A stretch of 36,886 bases of DNA from Phoronis australis (lineage: Eukaryota; Phoronida; Phoronidae). Location of the stretch: assembly GCA_002633005.1 (NCBI GenBank), contig NMRA01000259.1, positions 162,715-199,600 of the forward strand, given 5' to 3'. Of this stretch, positions 1-11,121 are shown piece after piece (the stretch's first letter is position 1; each line of letters starts with the position of its first letter). Below the pieces are notes generated by a model, which did no database searches, was not told the DNA's origin, and saw nothing but the letters and a program-made list of their open reading frames with translations. A program made the position numbers and the translations under genes.

Positions 1-380
1 TGCGCCGCCCATGTCTTAACCTGTTTTTTACTTACATGACATGTGGTCCCTGTGCTTGAAAAATCTGACAGTTCGTTATTACTTGAGACTATGGTCAGAA
101 CAAACAATGCAATCACGTGATAAAATTAACCAATAGAACATGATCTAAAGCAATATCAAATTGTCGGTTCTTCCCAAGCGTAGATATCTGCAGTAATTTA
201 ACCAAAGAACAATTGGAGTCCAATGCCAAGGCCATAAGTGGTCAAAATTAAAATAATGTTGTTCATAGTCAATTTGAAATATATTTACGTCGCTTTGTTG
301 CATTACTATTTGTTATTACAGATTCAATTTTGGTTCAACGAGTTACGTGTTTTATGTTTTCGAATTTGCTTTAATTATAG
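1..380 (+). other. intron of the LU-TSP1-mucin gene (upstream part)
   Basis: No open frame or repeat was recognised. The stretch ends in the acceptor of the first visible exon. Confidence 0.5.
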
Positions 381-510
381 ACTTGTCTAAATCTTGAAAG
401 CAACAATCCGGATGAGTGTTCCATTGGCCGCTTAGGTAGTCGCTGCAACTTCTGTTGCGATGGTAGTTTGTGCAACGTAAACTCCTCATCTGCAACAGGT
501 GCCAAAACAG
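381..510 (+). CDS. LU-TSP1-mucin protein, first visible exon: C-terminal half of an LU (Ly6/uPAR) domain
   Basis: This is the first exon in the window of a plus-strand gene whose 5' part lies outside. It begins after an acceptor (ttaattatag) in phase 0 and ends at a gttagt donor, leaving one base. The 43 codons end in the LU-domain signature CNFCCDGSLCN, that is C-x2-CC-x4-CN, with upstream cysteines in the spacing of a three-finger fold. A stop codon just upstream in frame (378-380) means the exon cannot extend left, so the first half of this LU domain must lie on an upstream exon. The leftover base joins the next exon as GGC, in phase. LU domains are secreted or surface protein-interaction modules. 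The domain family is fairly secure; its ligand is unknown. Confidence 0.72.
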
Positions 511-3500
511 GTTAGTTTAACGTTCATCGTTCTCCGATTCGTGGTGTTCAGTTGCTAATAGATGTAGGGCCCAGAAAGATATATTACCCCAACTGAAATC
601 GACTAAACCATCACCAACTACTGAAATTTGAACATCGTGATTCCTGCAGTAAAAGAGATGGTGCAAACTGCATAACACTGTAGTTAGTCACTGCAGTATG
701 AAGCACAGACGGTAAATTGAAAAATTCTTTTCAACCAACTGATCAGTTATTGCAACTACAACACTTTTTTCAACTCTCAATGTGGTTTCAGGTCTAATCA
801 CTCTACGGAGCTTGCAGTTATTGAAGTAACAGATTTTCTATTTACATTAAAGATCATGACAATGACTGCAACGATTTTCATGGACTTTTTAGAGCATTTG
901 ACCACATCGACCATTCAGTTTTATTAGATAAACTAATTTTCTATCGTGTTTCCAATGTGGAGTCTGAAGTGTCGCAGTGACTTTGAAATTACCAACAAAA
1001 ATTGTCATACGAATGCTCTAACAACTGTTACCAATAACATTCTGAGTGAGGTGTGTGCTTGTCTGTGTGCAAATAAACTCTCTTTAAATGCAAGTAAATA
1101 TAACATTATGTTAAGAGATGAGCACCAAATGACCAAAAACTACAATATTTTCCAATGTCGTCTCTCCAGTAAATGTATTTGAATTCATTTGCATTTTCTA
1201 AGGGATGCTCTTAACTTTGGAACGTTTCAGTGAAATGTCTAACATAATTGCCGTGACCAGGGCATTGAATGTTGAAACACAAACTTCCCAACGGCAGGGT
1301 TCTTAGACATTTGTCTTCACAGCAAAATGGTCTTTTCATAAAAGTAGCAATTATATGACATATATTAATTGTGTGAACAGGTTAAAGCTCCTTGACAAAA
1401 TAGTGCCAAGCACAAGCATTATTTCTCATTAACTGTTCCTTCCCTTCTATATTTGACCTAATAGCTTCGATTACTTCCCAAATATAGACATCTTACAACG
1501 TGGCCACCAATCACATGGTAATTTTTCACCACAATCTTGAGAGGCTATTTACGTGGTTTTAACTTTGTGTTCAGATAGGACTCGGAAAGGCTGAAGAAAC
1601 AGTCAAATGTCTTTACATGCCGTACCATATGACACGGCATATGCTGGCAGCGTGAATGACGTAGCGTGTAGTTGTCACATTCAACAAATAGTTAATGACA
1701 GATCCAATGACGTCGCAAAGTAAACTTACCACGATGCAACCATAGAGATGCACTGGCATTCCTCTATCCCAGAAATGCGCTTTTAAAATATTGGCATTAC
1801 AGTATGTGGCATGATCATAAATTTGTGCGACTTTTCCATCCATTCTCAAATTATAATTAAAATCAGCATTGAAAGCAGTTTAAGGTATGTGTAGCTACTA
1901 GTCGCCATTGAACTTTTGGATTTCGCTGAACGAAGAGCTTCAACTGTAGCATTGTGTCTTGGCGACGACTCGTTTCTTTCATTACTAACATGAGGAGTAG
2001 GAAACGATTCGGTGCTATCATCCCCTGGATCGACACTCTTGGTATTTAAAAGCGGAGATCTTTGAGGCTCGTTATTGTCCTCAATACTGGAATATTCCGA
2101 GAGACTTGTGCATGATATTGGAAACGGTAATATCCCGGATGGGCCACATTCGGTCACCATCACTGTCCGACCGTCTGGCCATGCATAACCGACAGTGCAC
2201 ATCCACTTTATCACATGACCAATACGGACTAAAACTTCTGATGAATTTCCAAGAAATGTCTCAACAGGCCAAAAATAAATCCCACTCTCATTTTCTATGA
2301 TGGGCTTTCGTGCTGTGTGTCCTGAAGGGTTCCGAAGGTGCTGACGAAATCGTTCACTTTTACTCAGTGTCCTGTCGAAGTCATTAAACAAGTTAGTTTC
2401 AGTTGTACCATACGCTACTTTAATGCCCATGTTAGAAGAATCCTTCATTTCACTTCCTGTTTTATTCGCTTCCAATAACGATGGAACTCTTCGACGTCTT
2501 CTTTGCCATGATGTCTTCGTTGAAAACGAGTAATTCGTGAAGATCTTGGAAGATAGCGGCCAAGTCGTAACGGATGCATTGTTAGCATAGGGTCCCACTA
2601 AGTTCTCATAAGATTCTGTGATTGTATCTGGCAGACGTGATGCTCTGTTGTATAATTTAAGTTTTTTCACTCTCCTCTCATCAGCTGGTGTGCCTGATAT
2701 GTTTCGTGAGTTGTTGCGATTCTGTGAAAACTGGCCAACGTTTGCCTTATCTTGTTGATTTACGCCACGAGATATCAAAAACCGTCCATTGTACAAACCG
2801 AAATACCTCGCGTTCACTGGTAAAGAAACGTGACAGAGCGAGAGAATACAATCTCCTGGTAAACTCACGAAGTCACGAGAACACAACGTCGTGTAAGCTC
2901 TGTGTATTCCGTCAAACGTGAATCTCTTATCCGTGCATATGAAGGTCACACCTTGTCCAGACAACACCTCAGCTACAGTGTCTGGTAGTATTGTATTTCG
3001 CTGGCCAGTATGAGACACAAATGACGCCATGTAGTTTTTGAGAGATGGAAATGACACGTGGCATATTGGTATCAAGCAAGAAACGATTCCCAATGTCATT
3101 TGGTGTCCCGTGTCTTTACAAATAACTGTAAAATTTTTAGAAATTTTATTATCCCTAGCAAACCCTTTGCTGCACATATATATTACAATTGTGCCGATAC
3201 GCAGTAGTTCCCCTTGCCTGTGCTCGATGGTGAACGCATTTGTTCCATTGGTAGCAACGCAAAACTTCTCTTCCATACATCCATTCACCGGGCCATGTAG
3301 CTTTGCCAGGTAACTTTCATCAGAGTTAACCATACCACAAACAAGATGGAACGACGTGTCGCCTTGAACTGTGCGAAAACCATGTTCACATAAATATGTA
3401 ACAGTTTCTCCCCAGTGCACTACAGATTTCCGGTAAAGCGACCGAGCGTGTCGTCTGCCAACTACTGGGCACGTGATGGGATGGCACGCATTAATACCAT

Positions 3501-4725
3501 AAAAAATTACTAGTCCATCTTTATGGCACACGTTGTTGCATTTACGCTTAATTTTAAGCCCTGAAGAGCACGCCGTGGCATATAATCCTTCATTGCATGT
3601 ATAACGAACTGATTCATTTTTACGCAGTTGGAGAACAGATGCTGGCTTGCCCAGTTCTGGCGTCATGTCTATCCAGCTGCCGTTTGCGTATCGCTGTACT
3701 TGTCTATCTGGTTGAATAGAATATGTGAAGACACAGGTGGACTGAATGAAATGAATCCTGATGTTGATCACATAAAATGCCAAGATTGTGGATGAAATCA
3801 TTATCTTTTCTCGTACTCTCGTCAAACAATTACATTATTTACGTCATTCATTGTTCTTTGTCCGTCTCGCTAAGTTGTACTTTTAAGTACAAACGTAAGA
3901 TAAAGTGCACAAACGGCGCACACACACTGTTTATAGGTGTGCCGCAATCATTTGCCCTCTATTGCCAAATCTTGTATCCGCCAGCATGTTACGTTTTCAG
4001 CCCTTGTAACTATGACAATGTAAAATTTAATGAAAACAACAACGGAACTTCATCCCAAGTGACAATTGATGACCACAAACACGTGGACATAAATTACCGA
4101 TAAGCAGTTTTGTGGTCCAGATTACGAAAGACTCTCGCACAGCTCCTAAAAAACTTGGTTCTAAGAAAACTTTCATGAGTGGAATACAACTGGTTTCCAC
4201 TTAATGCAGAATTCTAATTGAAAAATATCAAACAGAAGTGACCATGATATAAGATTAAATCACAAAAAGGGCACAAAGGTGATTTTTAGGGCATGTTTTT
4301 TTCGGGTCTGAAAACCGAATTTAAGCAATAACACTTAGTGCTCGTGTTGTTACAAAGCGAGTCGGTGGTTCGACGTGTGTAATCTTGATTTGGGTGCTCT
4401 GATATTCCATCGCGCGTTAACAGCTCCTACCGATTACGCAACAAGCAAATGTTAGGAGTTTTCAAGCTGCAACCCTTTAGTAGTGAGAACTTTACACAGA
4501 CGTCATTGTTGTCCCATTGATTGCAAAGTTTTATTTTCTCTAAAAACACTATTAAAATGTTTCAGAAACGCGTGTGAAGCTGTCTTTGACCGAAAGTAAA
4601 AGGAAGCACACAAAAAAAAACAACTCAAGACGGTTGACAATTTCTTTACAGTGTAATTCAAAGATTTGAGTGATCCAGTGATCTGTTAATAGGCCAAATA
4701 GAGTATATTTGATTATCGTTTACAG
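511..4725 (+). other. intron 1 of the LU-TSP1-mucin gene, host of the nested CCP gene
   Basis: The intron runs from the gttagt donor to the tttacag acceptor. Apart from the antisense CCP gene, the flanks (511-1845 and 3802-4725) are AT-rich with no supported exon. A 78-codon antisense frame at 1613-1849 overlaps the CCP stop codon and shows no recognisable feature. Confidence 0.6.
1846..3801 (-). CDS. secreted or GPI-anchored CCP/sushi-domain protein, intronless, nested in an intron
   Basis: This single 651-codon frame lies wholly inside intron 1 of the LU-TSP1-mucin gene, on the opposite strand. I take the ATG at 3799-3801; the frame stays open about eight codons further but only from a TTG. 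Residues 1-22 (MISSTILAFYV and on) form a signal peptide. Four-cysteine CCP-like modules follow: about 23-106 (irregular), 111-175, 181-242, 247-318 and 323-564. Their V-x-Y-x-C and G-x3-x-C-x2-G-F patterns fit sushi domains, but the usual Trp near the last Cys is mostly absent. The fifth module carries a roughly 200-residue insert with five consecutive arginines (434-438), a possible furin site. A Ser/Thr-rich stretch precedes a short hydrophobic C-terminus (residues 639-651), suggesting a GPI-anchor signal. About a dozen N-x-S/T sites are present. A complement-regulator-like role is inference only. Confidence 0.75.
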   Translation of the reverse strand: MISSTILAFYVINIRIHFIQSTCVFTYSIQPDRQVQRYANGSWIDMTPELGKPASVLQLRKNESVRYTCNEGLYATACSSGLKIKRKCNNVCHKDGLVIFYGINACHPITCPVVGRRHARSLYRKSVVHWGETVTYLCEHGFRTVQGDTSFHLVCGMVNSDESYLAKLHGPVNGCMEEKFCVATNGTNAFTIEHRQGELLRIGTIVIYMCSKGFARDNKISKNFTVICKDTGHQMTLGIVSCLIPICHVSFPSLKNYMASFVSHTGQRNTILPDTVAEVLSGQGVTFICTDKRFTFDGIHRAYTTLCSRDFVSLPGDCILSLCHVSLPVNARYFGLYNGRFLISRGVNQQDKANVGQFSQNRNNSRNISGTPADERRVKKLKLYNRASRLPDTITESYENLVGPYANNASVTTWPLSSKIFTNYSFSTKTSWQRRRRRVPSLLEANKTGSEMKDSSNMGIKVAYGTTETNLFNDFDRTLSKSERFRQHLRNPSGHTARKPIIENESGIYFWPVETFLGNSSEVLVRIGHVIKWMCTVGYAWPDGRTVMVTECGPSGILPFPISCTSLSEYSSIEDNNEPQRSPLLNTKSVDPGDDSTESFPTPHVSNERNESSPRHNATVEALRSAKSKSSMATSSYTYLKLLSMLILIII

Positions 4726-4845
4726 GCATTTGCGGAAAATGGACTAAATGGTCCGACTGCAGCACCACCTGTGGCTTAGGAATGCAAACCAGAAGCCGCA
4801 AATGTCAAGTTAAGACGACTACGAAAACTACAGCTGGAAAAGGAA
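4726..4845 (+). CDS. LU-TSP1-mucin protein, exon 2: thrombospondin type 1 half-repeat
   Basis: The exon is flanked by a tttacag acceptor and a perfect gtaagt donor, phase 1 at both ends. Its 39 complete codons carry the thrombospondin type 1 signature CGKWTKWSDCSTTCGLG followed by QTRSRKC. This gives the W-x2-W-S-x-C core, normally a C-mannosylation site, then the CSxTCGxG loop and the R-x-R layered arginines. Only four cysteines are present. The exon then turns into KTTTKTT linker, so the second half of a normal TSP1 repeat of about 55 residues (final strand and its cysteines) is missing. The repeat is either truncated or completed by an unrecognised exon. It is an extracellular module typical of matrix and immune proteins. 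Confidence 0.78.
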
Positions 4846-5657
4846 GTAAGTAAAGAAACCTGCGTCAAACTTTATGAAAATATACAGAAGCATGAAAAAT
4901 ATGAAGAGGCCGTATACAAACTGCATGAACGCACCGATTTTGCTGCCATTGGTATATGTATTCCTTAAAGCGGCTAAAAACCCGCCTTCCGACATAAAAC
5001 TCAACTTTTGATCTAGACCAACCACTAGGAAACTGGTCTCAAATTGTCAGTTGGCCAACATAGGTGCGATCTCAGGGCGTGAAAAGACCAGACGATCTGT
5101 TATTGCTTGAGACGAGTTAATAACGATCTTTGAATTTTTTCCGTTACCATAATCATTGATTTCAGGAGGTCATTTGCAACGTTAGTTGCATGACTTTTCT
5201 TTGTCTTGAAAGCGATTACCAAGAATGAAGATTTAACCCACGCGTTACCTTATCATACTTAACATCGTTGACCTGTTTACGGATAGCGAGAATCAACGCG
5301 TGCGCATCACCGCCACTGCAAAGATTTGTGTGAAATTAGGTCGTCCAAGCCTGAATCAAAGATGTGTCATGTTAGTGATCTTCAGTTCCGTAAGCAGGAA
5401 GTCGATATTGGTTAGGAGCTACCAGTTTCTGGCTTCTTGAAATGCTACTGTATGATGAAGTGATCTGTACACATTTTATATCTATGTCTGCTGGTGATGT
5501 AGTCGGTGAACCAACCTTTAAATCGCTGAGTATTGGCTACTGGCAGCGTTGCTTTAAATGACATATTCCAGAAATTTTCTGTATATATGACTCCTCAGGC
5601 TAATCGTAAAACTATCAATATTTTCTGTGCGCTCACCGCTGTGATTTCAACATTTAG

Positions 5658-5825
5658 GTAAAAAATCAAAAGGGAAATCTGGAGGGAAGTCCAAGTTTAG
5701 TTCTAAAGCATACCCAGGCCTTACGAAGGAGGAGAGAGAGATTATCAAGCTCCTTAGTGGACGCAAGAAAGCAAGCACGGAAAGAAAGATCTTGTCACTG
5801 ACATACAGGATTCTGGGAAAGCGTG
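5658..5825 (+). CDS. LU-TSP1-mucin protein, exon 3: basic Lys/Ser-rich linker
   Basis: This exon follows a ttcaacatttag acceptor and ends at a gtaaaa donor, phase 1 to phase 1. It joins the TSP1 exon in frame, completing a Ser codon. It encodes about 55 residues, opening with KKSKGKSGGKSK and then a more ordered stretch (PGLTKEEREIIKLLSGRKKA) predicted to be partly helical. No domain is recognised. Read without splicing, the frame stops six bases past the donor dinucleotide, which supports the intron. Positively charged segments in secreted proteins often bind heparan sulfate or other polyanions, but that role here is inference. Adjacent TSP1 repeats also commonly bind glycosaminoglycans. Confidence 0.62.
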
Positions 5826-6423
5826 GTAAAATATAGCTTCAACCGTTTCTATATACCTACAACCAGAAATGTCGAAAAATGACCTTTCGAAAACGTGAAA
5901 TGAAACCAAATATGCTCCCCGGCGTATTTTGGAAACTCTGTCATTACAACTCTCCTCCATACTATGCCAGTGTGGATAGTAATAAAAATCCACCCAATAT
6001 CTTGTTAAATGATAGTCATTTGAGTAAAACGGAGATCCCAATATATGTTGTTAAAATAAACAAAATTTTCATAAGATGCAAACAGTTACAGAAATTATTC
6101 ACATGGTCGTACTTTTGGATTTTTCCCGCAAATACGCCATAGGCGTATTTTCGGAAATTGTTAATACTCCAAGTTCATAAATACATTGTCGTGGTTGCCG
6201 TCATGGAGTGGCCATTCTTTTGAAAACGTCCGTTCTTATTACTGTCTCGCCAGTGTTCCCGCTACCGCCGAAGCTGATACATCGTCTGTGAAAAATAAGT
6301 TTCTAGCCCGTGTGACCACTCCGGCAACACGTCCAGATAAAACTCGTTCTGCGAAGCAATTCATCAAGACGACCCTTACGAAAGCATATAATTTATAATT
6401 CCTTAAAGACGATTTCATTGCAG

Positions 6424-7251
6424 GACGAACACGGACTGCAAGGTCACACAAGCACCACAGTCACGGCAGTAAGAAGAGCAAAGGAAAAAGTAAAGGGAAA
6501 AGCAAAGGAAGGTCCAAGTACGCTACACGAGCTCCAATAAAAACTATTCCTCTGATTGACATCGTAGAAACTGATACGAGAAGCTGTCTCAATCTAACAC
6601 CGTGTCCAACACGAGACCCGACAACATCGTCGAAATCAACGACAATCGAGCAAACTACAATGAAGATTTCAACACTAGAGCCAACGACACCCGAGCCAAC
6701 TACGAAGGAACCGACAACATCAAAGCCCACAACGGTAGAACTAACAACATTGAAACCTACCACTTTGGAACCAACGACACTAAAACCTATTACTTTTAAA
6801 CCCACAACACCAGTGCCGATATCTGTGAAACCAACAACATTAAAACCAACTACTCCAGAATCAACCACTTTACAACCAACCACTACCGATCCAACGACAT
6901 TGAAGCCAACACCATCAGATCCTACAACTTTGAAAACACCAACGCCACAACCAACGACACTGGAATCAACAACTCCAAAACCAACAACTCCCGAACCAAC
7001 GACACTCGAGCCAACAACATTGGAGCCAACAACGCCGGTACCAACGACAGTGAAACCAACTTCAAAACCAACTACATTGAAAACAACAACATGGGACTCA
7101 ACCACATTAGAACCAACAACACTCAAGCCTACCACATTGGATCCAACAACACCATCCCCAACGACAGTGAAACCAACACCAGAACCAACCACATTGGAAC
7201 CAACAACTCGGGAGCCAACCACATCAGAACCGACTACGCCCCAAATAATTG
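6424..7251 (+). CDS. LU-TSP1-mucin protein, exon 4: basic segment and Thr/Pro-rich mucin-like stalk
   Basis: The exon is 828 nt, phase 1 to phase 1, with a ttcattgcag acceptor and a gtaata donor. It starts with a basic stretch containing SKKSKGKSKGKSKGRSK, which repeats the style of the preceding exon. A short segment with two cysteines (SCLNLTPC) follows. The remainder is about 190 residues of five-residue units of the form x-x-P-T-T, roughly 38 units of which 27 keep an exact PTT. At DNA level this is a diverged 15-bp tandem repeat. Such sequence is characteristic of heavily O-glycosylated stalks that hold flanking domains apart. The same DNA leaves a long open frame on the opposite strand, which is only a shadow. 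Repeat number is likely to vary between alleles. Confidence 0.8.
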
Positions 7252-8068
7252 GTAATAATCTTTGTTGTCGTGGTGGGTGTTTTAAAGTTCTGAATGTGTT
7301 TGTTAGCTTATTTATTGCGGTGATATTCATCTCAGTGAGTGTTTCTATTCAAACCAGAAATTTCACGAGTTAGGTGGCTTAAAAGAATTCTAAGCGCTGG
7401 TTTAGTTTCAGACATTAATCACATGGTGCGCCAAAATAATTTCCAATTTGATTGTGAACAAATTTTCATGTTTTTCATATTTTTTCATCTCTTCAGGAAT
7501 ATGTCACATTATCGTTTGATCGACATTAATGGTCTCCAATTGTACTGTTATTTCTGAACAAAGCTCTATAATTAATGATCGCAACTCTACCCTCATGTAT
7601 AGCAGACTGACTATTTATTTTGGAGCATGATAATGCATGAGTATGTGAGCCCGATGCAAGTGGAAGCGCAAATTTATACAGACTGGCATAAGGGTTCGTG
7701 CGCTCAGAACTGCTAATCATTCTAGCGACCTCTTGTAACGAGAAAACACTGAGCATTGCAGGTGTTTACATTACCGTTTACACCCATTTTGGCATATAAC
7801 CATCCAATCACATGGCTGTCATTTTGTTAGTGTACATACACTGTATGTAAGGCATCGAGCTTTCTCGCGACAACATGGCGAGATCTTGTCGTACACGAGC
7901 AGCTTGAGTGATCTAAGCAATCCCGCAAGATGCAATTAGTCTTAGTGAAAGCATCCCAGATCTAGGGGTGAGCATGTGTGTAATGATAAGTTGTCTGGTT
8001 TCACCCGGCCCTGTTTGTCATGCAGTAACGCGTCCTTAGGACTAATTCTCACAATCATTACGTTGCAG

Positions 8069-8213
8069 ATGAATGCTACAGCACAAAGACGCACTGCACT
8101 GTAACTGACGACGAGTCGTGCGAAGGTACCCTGGTTCCTTGCAGCTTTGGCCAGTATTGTATGTCCGAGATAATTCTAGAGAAAAGTACAAACACAAGAC
8201 GTATTCACAAATA
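8069..8213 (+). CDS. LU-TSP1-mucin protein, exon 5: first half of the C-terminal LU domain
   Basis: Acceptor cgttgcag, donor gtaagta; phase 1 at the start and phase 2 at the end. Joined to the stalk exon it reads PQIID then ECYSTKTHC, so the domain starts directly after the Thr/Pro region. Cysteines fall at the E-C-Y, T-H-C, E-S-C, V-P-C and Q-Y-C positions, matching the N-terminal half of an LU/Ly6 domain, though the usual C-Y-x-C opening is widened to C-x6-C. The phase-2 donor is completed exactly by the first base of the exon at 11801 to make a Tyr codon. That base-level fit is the main evidence that the two exons, 3.6 kb apart, belong together. Confidence 0.72.
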
Positions 8214-9323
8214 GTAAGTACTGTTAAGAGGCGTTGTTAACGAGAGTATTGCGTTTTCGAAACATAACTTGAAGACCATGTGTCAGTCGCCAGGTGGTAG
8301 TCAATGTCATGAGAAAATTTAGACTCTCTCGGATACTAGTTTATTGAAAGGTTGAAGAATTGATTACTTTGGGCCTAAAAAATGTGATCGTCGTTACTGA
8401 GGTGAGCATTGTTATGTTCTACACTCTCTTTAGCTGGTGTTGATCTCCACCGCTAGGGTCCTCTTCGGCATGGACAGTTTAGTACATTTCTTGTTTATTT
8501 ACTGTTACCTGCGGATTGATCCCAGGAGAGCTGCAGCGGTAGCTTGAAAATACGTCCCGCGGATTAATTCTGTCGGGTATTAACTGTGTAATACGAACAC
8601 ATCTTGGGTAAAGACAATAGTAAGTTAAGTTCCCAAATCCAAAAGTTTTTAGATGATCTTATGAGCTGAAACTGAATTACCAAAGCGATGGAAGAAGCAG
8701 ATAAGGAAGCTACGAAAAGTTGTGTACGAATTCACCACAAATCAACCATTTGTCTTTGAAAGTTGAGAGTGGGTGCCGTAAGAGACGTCATAGAATGTAC
8801 CGTGTGCGTGGTCTATAGTTGAAAAAACAGCCACAGACAAAATGTACTAGAAATTAACGCAACGTTTTTATAATGGAACTTCAAACTACAACTGACTGAC
8901 TCCACAATCAACCAGGCAAGATCACATCTCGTCACTTCAGTCGTCGCACGTGTCTCATTCCCATCTTGAACCCTACCAACTTTTGTGAAAATGTCCGAGT
9001 TTTGTCAGGCATGATGGTTTTTTCAGTATCCACATTTTGCCAAAAGGCTTGAGTGGCAACATCGTGAGGAACCATAGTGGAAAGTTGCAGTTGTTAATAT
9101 CATGGTCAACGCCAGTCGTGTAAATTTCGCATGACCGTCAAACGATATTTGTGGACAATTTTGTGCAACAAAATTGCAAAGCGAACTTTTATCTCCAATT
9201 AAGTCGGGGTCCGCTTACACTAAAAAAGTTGACTCGGATCAGCGAAAAAAATGAGTAAAAACAGAACTGACAAAGAGCAAATTGTCCCTGCGGTGACAAC
9301 TTTTGTTTCACGTGAGTGAGGTA

Positions 9324-9351
9324 GAGCAAGTTGCGCCCGATCAACTTGCTC
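9324..9351. repeat. perfect 10-bp hairpin
   Basis: GAGCAAGTTG and its exact complement CAACTTGCTC are separated by 8 bases inside intron 5. No function is apparent. Confidence 0.5.
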
Positions 9352-11121
9352 CGTGTCAACTTCATGACTAAACGCGAAACTGGGTCCAGGCGCATGGGAT
9401 CATCTCCGTTACGCTCGCGCAATTTCTACGATTTGCCAGTCAACTGTTTAGTGCTTTGTCTTTAACTTGAACCCTGATAGCCATTTATTATGTCTTCACC
9501 AGTTTGTTCAAATGCCGTACAAACAATTATTGCAATTCGGCAGAAATGAGGAGTCTTTTTCCAATAAACAATTACCAAGTTCTATCGATTTTCAGTTGAC
9601 ATATCAAATTACAAAGAGAAGCGCGATGTTGTTACTGGAATTGCTGACTAATACATGTAATAGTAACCCGCAATTTGCTACCTTGCTCATGGGCACTCGA
9701 CCCCGTCATGACTGCAAATTCCGACTTGCTAGTGTTTCTGAGCTGTGTGCTTAAGCGGCCGCTTGACACCGACCATTTTATGCCGTGTCAGTTGCGCCGA
9801 GGGGTAAAGTGGAACTTTCCACGACCAGTGCCTGAATCCTCTCTTCAAAAAGGTCCCCCTTCCGAAAGAGAGAATGAATGTTTAATTTTATAAAACCGTA
9901 AAAGAGTGAGAATCGATTCCAACAACGAGACCAATTTTGTGTTCCTGGTACTTCTTCAAAAATGTCTCCGGTGGTGTGAGTATTGTTAAAGTCAATAATT
10001 TTGTTATTATAAAGCTCTAGGTGAAAAGGGAATTTTGCGATGAACAACAGTTTTCCATCCCTCAGTTCTGGTTGGCATACGTAAACAGATCTACCTGGTG
10101 TAGCTGTACAGGACTTAGTCCAACTCGGTGGGAGCACAAAGACCGAAAAATATTTTAAAATTTCTGCCATTCAAAGGACAGTATACAACGTTGCTGCACT
10201 TTGAATATGATAATATGCTATTTGACACCTTTCATGAACTTTGTGCTGGGCGAATCGTAAACCAATTAAGTTTCTTGCGATAAAAGTGAGATCATGAAAG
10301 AACACGAAAATCGTGTTTCTACAACAAAATGGAGGCCGCTGAAGTGATTGGTTTGTGAGGTTAATATAATTTGCGAAGTTTGGGATATAATTCACTCTGT
10401 GAAATCTATAACGAAGGTTATTGGCCGTAGTTGCAAGAACATGCCCTGTGTCTACGAATTACGGCAGTTACGGCTACGGTATGACCATACCCGTTCCCAG
10501 TCTGAGAACGCACAATTTGTTGAGTTGTGCTGAGACTCAAAGCCGTTCCGGCACTGACTTCGATCGGGAGGGAAATGCTGTCCTCTGCCTCGGTCCATAT
10601 ATCCTAACATTGCACTAGGAATTGGTCAATATTGATTTCGTCATTCGCTACAGTCTATGTGATTGTTGTCAATGCTGTTGGTATTGGCAACAGTGTCACC
10701 TTTAGTAGAGGTGTTGTCAACGTCATTGTCTTCGGCGTTATCATTCTCTGAAAATGATTCGGTCGCAGTGTATTGGCGGTGTGTCAGAGCCCTCTATATG
10801 AAGATCGTGCTCGCTATTGGCGTCTGTGCCTAATCGTAATCAATTTTAACTCCGTCGATTTCGTCAATTAAGTGTCGCTCTTCAGAGCGCTTTCATGTTT
10901 AATTCGGTGACATAATTAGGCCAATACTTTTGTGACAAATGATTATATTTTGTGAAATCAATCACGCTTTACTGTGCCCTTGTTTAGGATTTTACTCATG
11001 GCGAGTTCATTGTATTGCTCACGATGAATTCAAACGCGAAGTACACTGTACATGATCCCCTGCCCTAGTGTTTTAAGCCATTCGTCGGCTGAAATCACAA
11101 AACACAATCAATGAGTTGCGT

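Noticed and set aside
1613-1849. 78-codon minus-strand frame overlapping the CCP stop
   Set aside because: The ATGA overlap looks operon-like, but this is a eukaryotic locus and the peptide has no recognisable feature.
3802-3825. Longer start for the CCP protein
   Set aside because: The frame stays open upstream, but the first codon there is TTG. The ATG at 3799-3801 gives a clean signal peptide.
6186-6398. Thr/Lys-rich plus-strand frame in intron 3 of the LU gene
   Set aside because: The composition resembles the neighbouring exons, but the possible acceptor gives the wrong phase for joining exon 3, and no donor was seen.
6461-7330. 289-codon minus-strand frame rich in VVGS repeats
   Set aside because: It is the exact antisense of the Thr/Pro repeat. 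The 15-bp period removes stops on the other strand, and there is no start context or domain.
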